A stretch of DNA of 6,601 bases from Lachnospiraceae bacterium. GTDB taxonomy: Bacteria; Bacillota; Clostridia; Lachnospirales; Lachnospiraceae. Of the stretch, positions 4,835-6,601 are shown piece after piece. The DNA is taken from the NCBI GenBank assembly GCA_017412265.1, contig JAFPYK010000191.1, forward strand, positions 1 through 6,601, read 5' to 3'. The notes under the pieces are model-generated. The model worked only from the letters and a program-made list of their open reading frames with translations, had not been told where the DNA came from and made no database searches. The translations under genes were made by a program, and so were the position numbers. Position 1 is the stretch's first letter. Each line of letters starts with the position of its first letter.

Positions 4835-5293
4835 TCAGCCGATCTTGCCGGTCTCTTCGATCTGAGAGATCATCGCCACACGCGGCACATGGATCCCGTA
4901 CTCATACTCCGCATCCAGCCAGTGCTGCACAATCAGAAGCGCGAGCTCCGGCCCGACCACTCGGGTGCCCATCGCGAGCATGTTTGCGTCATTGTGCTCC
5001 CTGGACAGCTTCGCAGAATAGCAGTCCGAAACCACCGCGCAGCGGATGCCCTTCACCTTGTTCGCGGCAAGAGAGATGCCGATGCCCGTGCCGCAGAAAA
5101 GGATGCCCCCGTCGCACTCTCCGTCCTTCACCGCATTCGCGGCTGCCAGCGCGTAGATCGGATAGTCGCATCTCTCGTACGAATTCGTGCCGAAATCCAC
5201 GACCTCGATCCCTCTCTTCTCCACGTACTCTTTCACATGATTCTTCAGATCCACCGCGGCATGATCACATGCCAGTGCCAGTTTTTTCATCAT
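4835..5293 (-). CDS. rpiB: RpiB/LacA/LacB-family sugar-phosphate isomerase
   Basis: This 152-residue enzyme interconverts an aldose phosphate and ketose phosphate; in RpiB this is ribose-5-phosphate and ribulose-5-phosphate. Seen are ACDHAA (Asp10, His11), FGTNSYERCDYP (34-45), LFCGTGIG (65-72, Cys67 the likely base, Thr69), and SREHNDANMLAMGTRVVG (97-114) with His100 and Arg111. These match RpiB active-site residues. Length is normal (about 145-155). GGAGGA seven bases upstream selects the first of two adjacent ATGs. It is first in the operon, downstream of the promoter region at 5363-5418. Because close relatives act on allose-6-phosphate, galactose-6-phosphate or tetrose phosphates, and the next gene is a ketose epimerase, a role in rare-sugar use rather than the central pentose pathway is possible (inference). 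Confidence 0.9.
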   Translation of the reverse strand: MMKKLALACDHAAVDLKNHVKEYVEKRGIEVVDFGTNSYERCDYPIYALAAANAVKDGECDGGILFCGTGIGISLAANKVKGIRCAVVSDCYSAKLSREHNDANMLAMGTRVVGPELALLIVQHWLDAEYEYGIHVPRVAMISQIEETGKIG

Positions 5294-5336
5294 CCCTATT
5301 TCCTCCGTTATTCCAGCCGTCCTTGAAAGATTTCAC

Positions 5337-5364
5337 ATAAATCGGATATCCACCCTCGATTTAT
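5337..5364. promoter_or_regulatory. Inverted repeat in the rpiB leader, candidate operator
   Basis: ATAAATCG (5337-5344) and CGATTTAT (5357-5364) are perfect 8-base inverted arms with a 12-base spacer. They overlap the inner candidate -10 box and its expected start point, a plausible place for a sugar-responsive repressor. No regulator gene is in the window. It could also be a leader hairpin. Confidence 0.4.
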
Positions 5365-5418
5365 TGTAAAATCAATATGCATCAATTAACAATTATCACT
5401 ACCAATTTACCGTGTCAA
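5363..5418 (-). promoter_or_regulatory. Promoter region of the rpiB operon (two overlapping candidates)
   Basis: The outer candidate has a perfect TTGACA (5418-5413) and GATAAT (5397-5392), but a short 15-base spacer. The inner candidate has TTGTTA (5392-5387) and TACAAT (5368-5363) with an 18-base spacer. The DNA between 5331 and 5410 is strikingly A/T-rich against the genes. Either or both could be used; they sit between the dehydrogenase terminator and rpiB. Confidence 0.6.
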
Positions 5419-5427
5419 GCGTTTCCC
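5414..5427. promoter_or_regulatory. cre-like site (CcpA catabolite repression)
   Basis: On the minus strand GGGAAACGCTTGAC contains the core AAACGCTT of the Bacillus cre consensus (TGWAARCGYTWNCW), but departs from it at several flanking positions. It overlaps the outer -35 box, a typical place for repression by CcpA when glucose is present. It fits a sugar operon; the match alone is weak. Confidence 0.3.
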
Positions 5428-5449
5428 CTCTCATCGCGCCAAATCACGC

Positions 5450-5480
5450 AAAAAAGCCCGGAGGATCGCTCCTCCGGGCC
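5450..5480 (-). terminator. Intrinsic terminator of the alcohol dehydrogenase gene
   Basis: GCCCGGAGGA (5456-5465) and TCCTCCGGGC (5470-5479) form a perfect 10-bp stem with a 4-base loop. Six A (5450-5455) give a U-run on the minus-strand transcript. It isolates the dehydrogenase from the rpiB operon. Confidence 0.93.
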
Positions 5481-5524
5481 TCTCATCATCCTATATCACG
5501 CACACTCTCTCCCGCGGCTTTCTC

Positions 5525-6601
5525 TCACGCCCGCTTCCGCAGAATCTCCCGGTAGAGCTCCTCGATCGTCTCCGCGTCCAGCTCCGCCGGGAAATTCTTC
5601 ATCCTGGCAGGGTTTGCCGACCCGGCCAGCACCGAGTAATCCTCTTCCCTCGCCTCCGGAACCTCCATCCCGATCGCGTCCATATAATCCGAGACATACT
5701 CCGCCGCGTCCTCCGCGCTCTCGCACTCCAGCAGCTGCGCAAGCTCCGCAAGCATGCTCTTCAGATACTCCTCACCCCGCGGATCAATGCACCGGTCCGT
5801 ATGCCGCACCAGCCACCGGAACAGCGTCCGGTTGCAGAGCGCCACCGAATGCCCGTGCGGCAGCCCGTAGAGCGTCGTCAGCTTATAGCACATCGCGTGC
5901 CCCGCCGTCGTCCGCGTCCGGTTGATCGCCTTGCCCGCCATGTGCGCGGCGAGCAGCATCCCCGCGTTGCCCTCCGGCGTGTTCGCGAGATACCCCTCCT
6001 TGTACTTCATAAAGCCGCGGATCGCCTCCGCCGCCTCTTCCCGGCTCTCCGGCGTGCTCTCGCACGCCCAGAACGACTCCATCGCATGCCCCAGCGTATC
6101 CAGCATCGTCGCCTTTTTCTGGTAAGGCGGCAGCGTCACGAGCACCGACGGATCCAGGATCACCGCCTCCGGGAGGCAGCTCTCATCTGCGACCGAGTAC
6201 TTATTGCCCTTCACATAGATCACCGCGAATCTCGTCGCCTCCGAGCCCGTGCCCGCCGTCGTGGGCATCGCGACAAATGGAATCTCATTGGGCACAATCT
6301 TCTGCTCCAGATAATCCGTCCCGGGGTCCATCGTCGCGAACATCTTGATGCATTTGGCTGTATCCATCGCAGATCCCCCGCCGACCGTCAGGACCATATC
6401 ACATCCCTCCGCGCGGTACAGCGCAGTCCCCGCAAGCACCGACTCATACTTCGGATTCGGCGAGAAATCCCCGAAATGCACCACCGAGATCCCGCAGCGC
6501 TCCCGAAGCCCCATCAAGTGCTCCCAGATCGCAAGCCTCTTCGACGAATTGCCGCTCACCAGCAGGATCTTCTTCACGCCCTTCTCCGCCAGAAACCGGT
6601 C
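5525..6601 (-). CDS. Iron-containing (group III) alcohol dehydrogenase, 5' end outside window
   Basis: The frame stays open to the window edge, starting DRFLAEKGVKKILLVSG, so the true start lies outside. An internal GTG at 6577 is not a credible start, because the usual N-terminal strand precedes KKILLVSG. In 358 visible residues (numbered from the first visible codon) there are GGGSAMDTAK (74-83, nucleotide binding), PTTAGTGSE (113-121), and metal ligands Asp168, His172 (DTLGH), His235 (GHAM) and His249 (PHG). Ligand spacing 4-63-14 equals that of lactaldehyde reductase FucO (196/200/263/277). The family reduces aldehydes or oxidises alcohols with NAD(P)H in the cytoplasm. Stretches such as SEATRFAVIY and MLDTLGHAMESFW recall proteins annotated as phosphonoacetaldehyde reductase, but no phosphonate genes are visible, so the substrate is open. 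It has its own terminator and is not co-transcribed with rpiB. Confidence 0.92.
   Translation of the reverse strand, partial: DRFLAEKGVKKILLVSGNSSKRLAIWEHLMGLRERCGISVVHFGDFSPNPKYESVLAGTALYRAEGCDMVLTVGGGSAMDTAKCIKMFATMDPGTDYLEQKIVPNEIPFVAMPTTAGTGSEATRFAVIYVKGNKYSVADESCLPEAVILDPSVLVTLPPYQKKATMLDTLGHAMESFWACESTPESREEAAEAIRGFMKYKEGYLANTPEGNAGMLLAAHMAGKAINRTRTTAGHAMCYKLTTLYGLPHGHSVALCNRTLFRWLVRHTDRCIDPRGEEYLKSMLAELAQLLECESAEDAAEYVSDYMDAIGMEVPEAREEDYSVLAGSANPARMKNFPAELDAETIEELYREILRKRA

Overview
The window looks like chromosomal DNA from a GC-rich Clostridia member, probably Lachnospiraceae-like. The genes are rich in G/C at third codon positions, the gaps are A/T-rich, and ribosome binding sites are strong (GGAGG/AGGAG). 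Promoters and terminators are of classic Firmicute type, and there is a small protein of a family (DUF6472) that I know from Clostridia. Every gene I can support is on the minus strand, so transcription runs from high to low coordinates. The taxonomic call is inference.

From right to left: (1) 6601-5525 is an iron-containing alcohol dehydrogenase, cut at its 5' end by the window edge and closed by a strong terminator (5450-5480). (2) 5449-3370 is a sugar operon: a promoter region with two candidate promoters, a CcpA-like site and an inverted repeat, then rpiB (sugar-phosphate isomerase), a tagatose/allulose-3-epimerase-type sugar epimerase, and rbsD (sugar pyranase), ended by a strong terminator (3370-3402). 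The three enzymes could pass a sugar through anomer, epimer and aldose/ketose steps, but no transporter or kinase is visible, so the substrate is unknown. (3) 3361-544 is a heavy-metal efflux operon: a near-consensus sigma-A promoter with a perfect 10-6-10 inverted repeat at the transcription start, a stand-alone HMA metal-binding protein, a Zn/Cd/Pb P1B-type ATPase that lacks its own HMA domain, a CadC/SmtB-like ArsR repressor, and a 57-residue four-cysteine protein (DUF6472-like).

How the metal operon should work (inference from family knowledge): the distal repressor binds the operator next to the promoter and releases it when Zn/Cd/Pb binds. The HMA protein would deliver or sense metal for the ATPase, which pumps it out. 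A GC-rich hairpin between the ATPase and repressor genes may tune repressor dosage.

Positions 1-543 hold no convincing gene. They are dense in hairpins, contain a large nested fold-back (179-450) and two near-identical 44-base direct repeats (407-450 and 475-518). GAAA tetraloops and one wobble-preserving change suggest an RNA read on the plus strand, but I cannot assign a known RNA class. A dispersed repeat or MITE-like element is the main alternative. This is the least explained part of the window.
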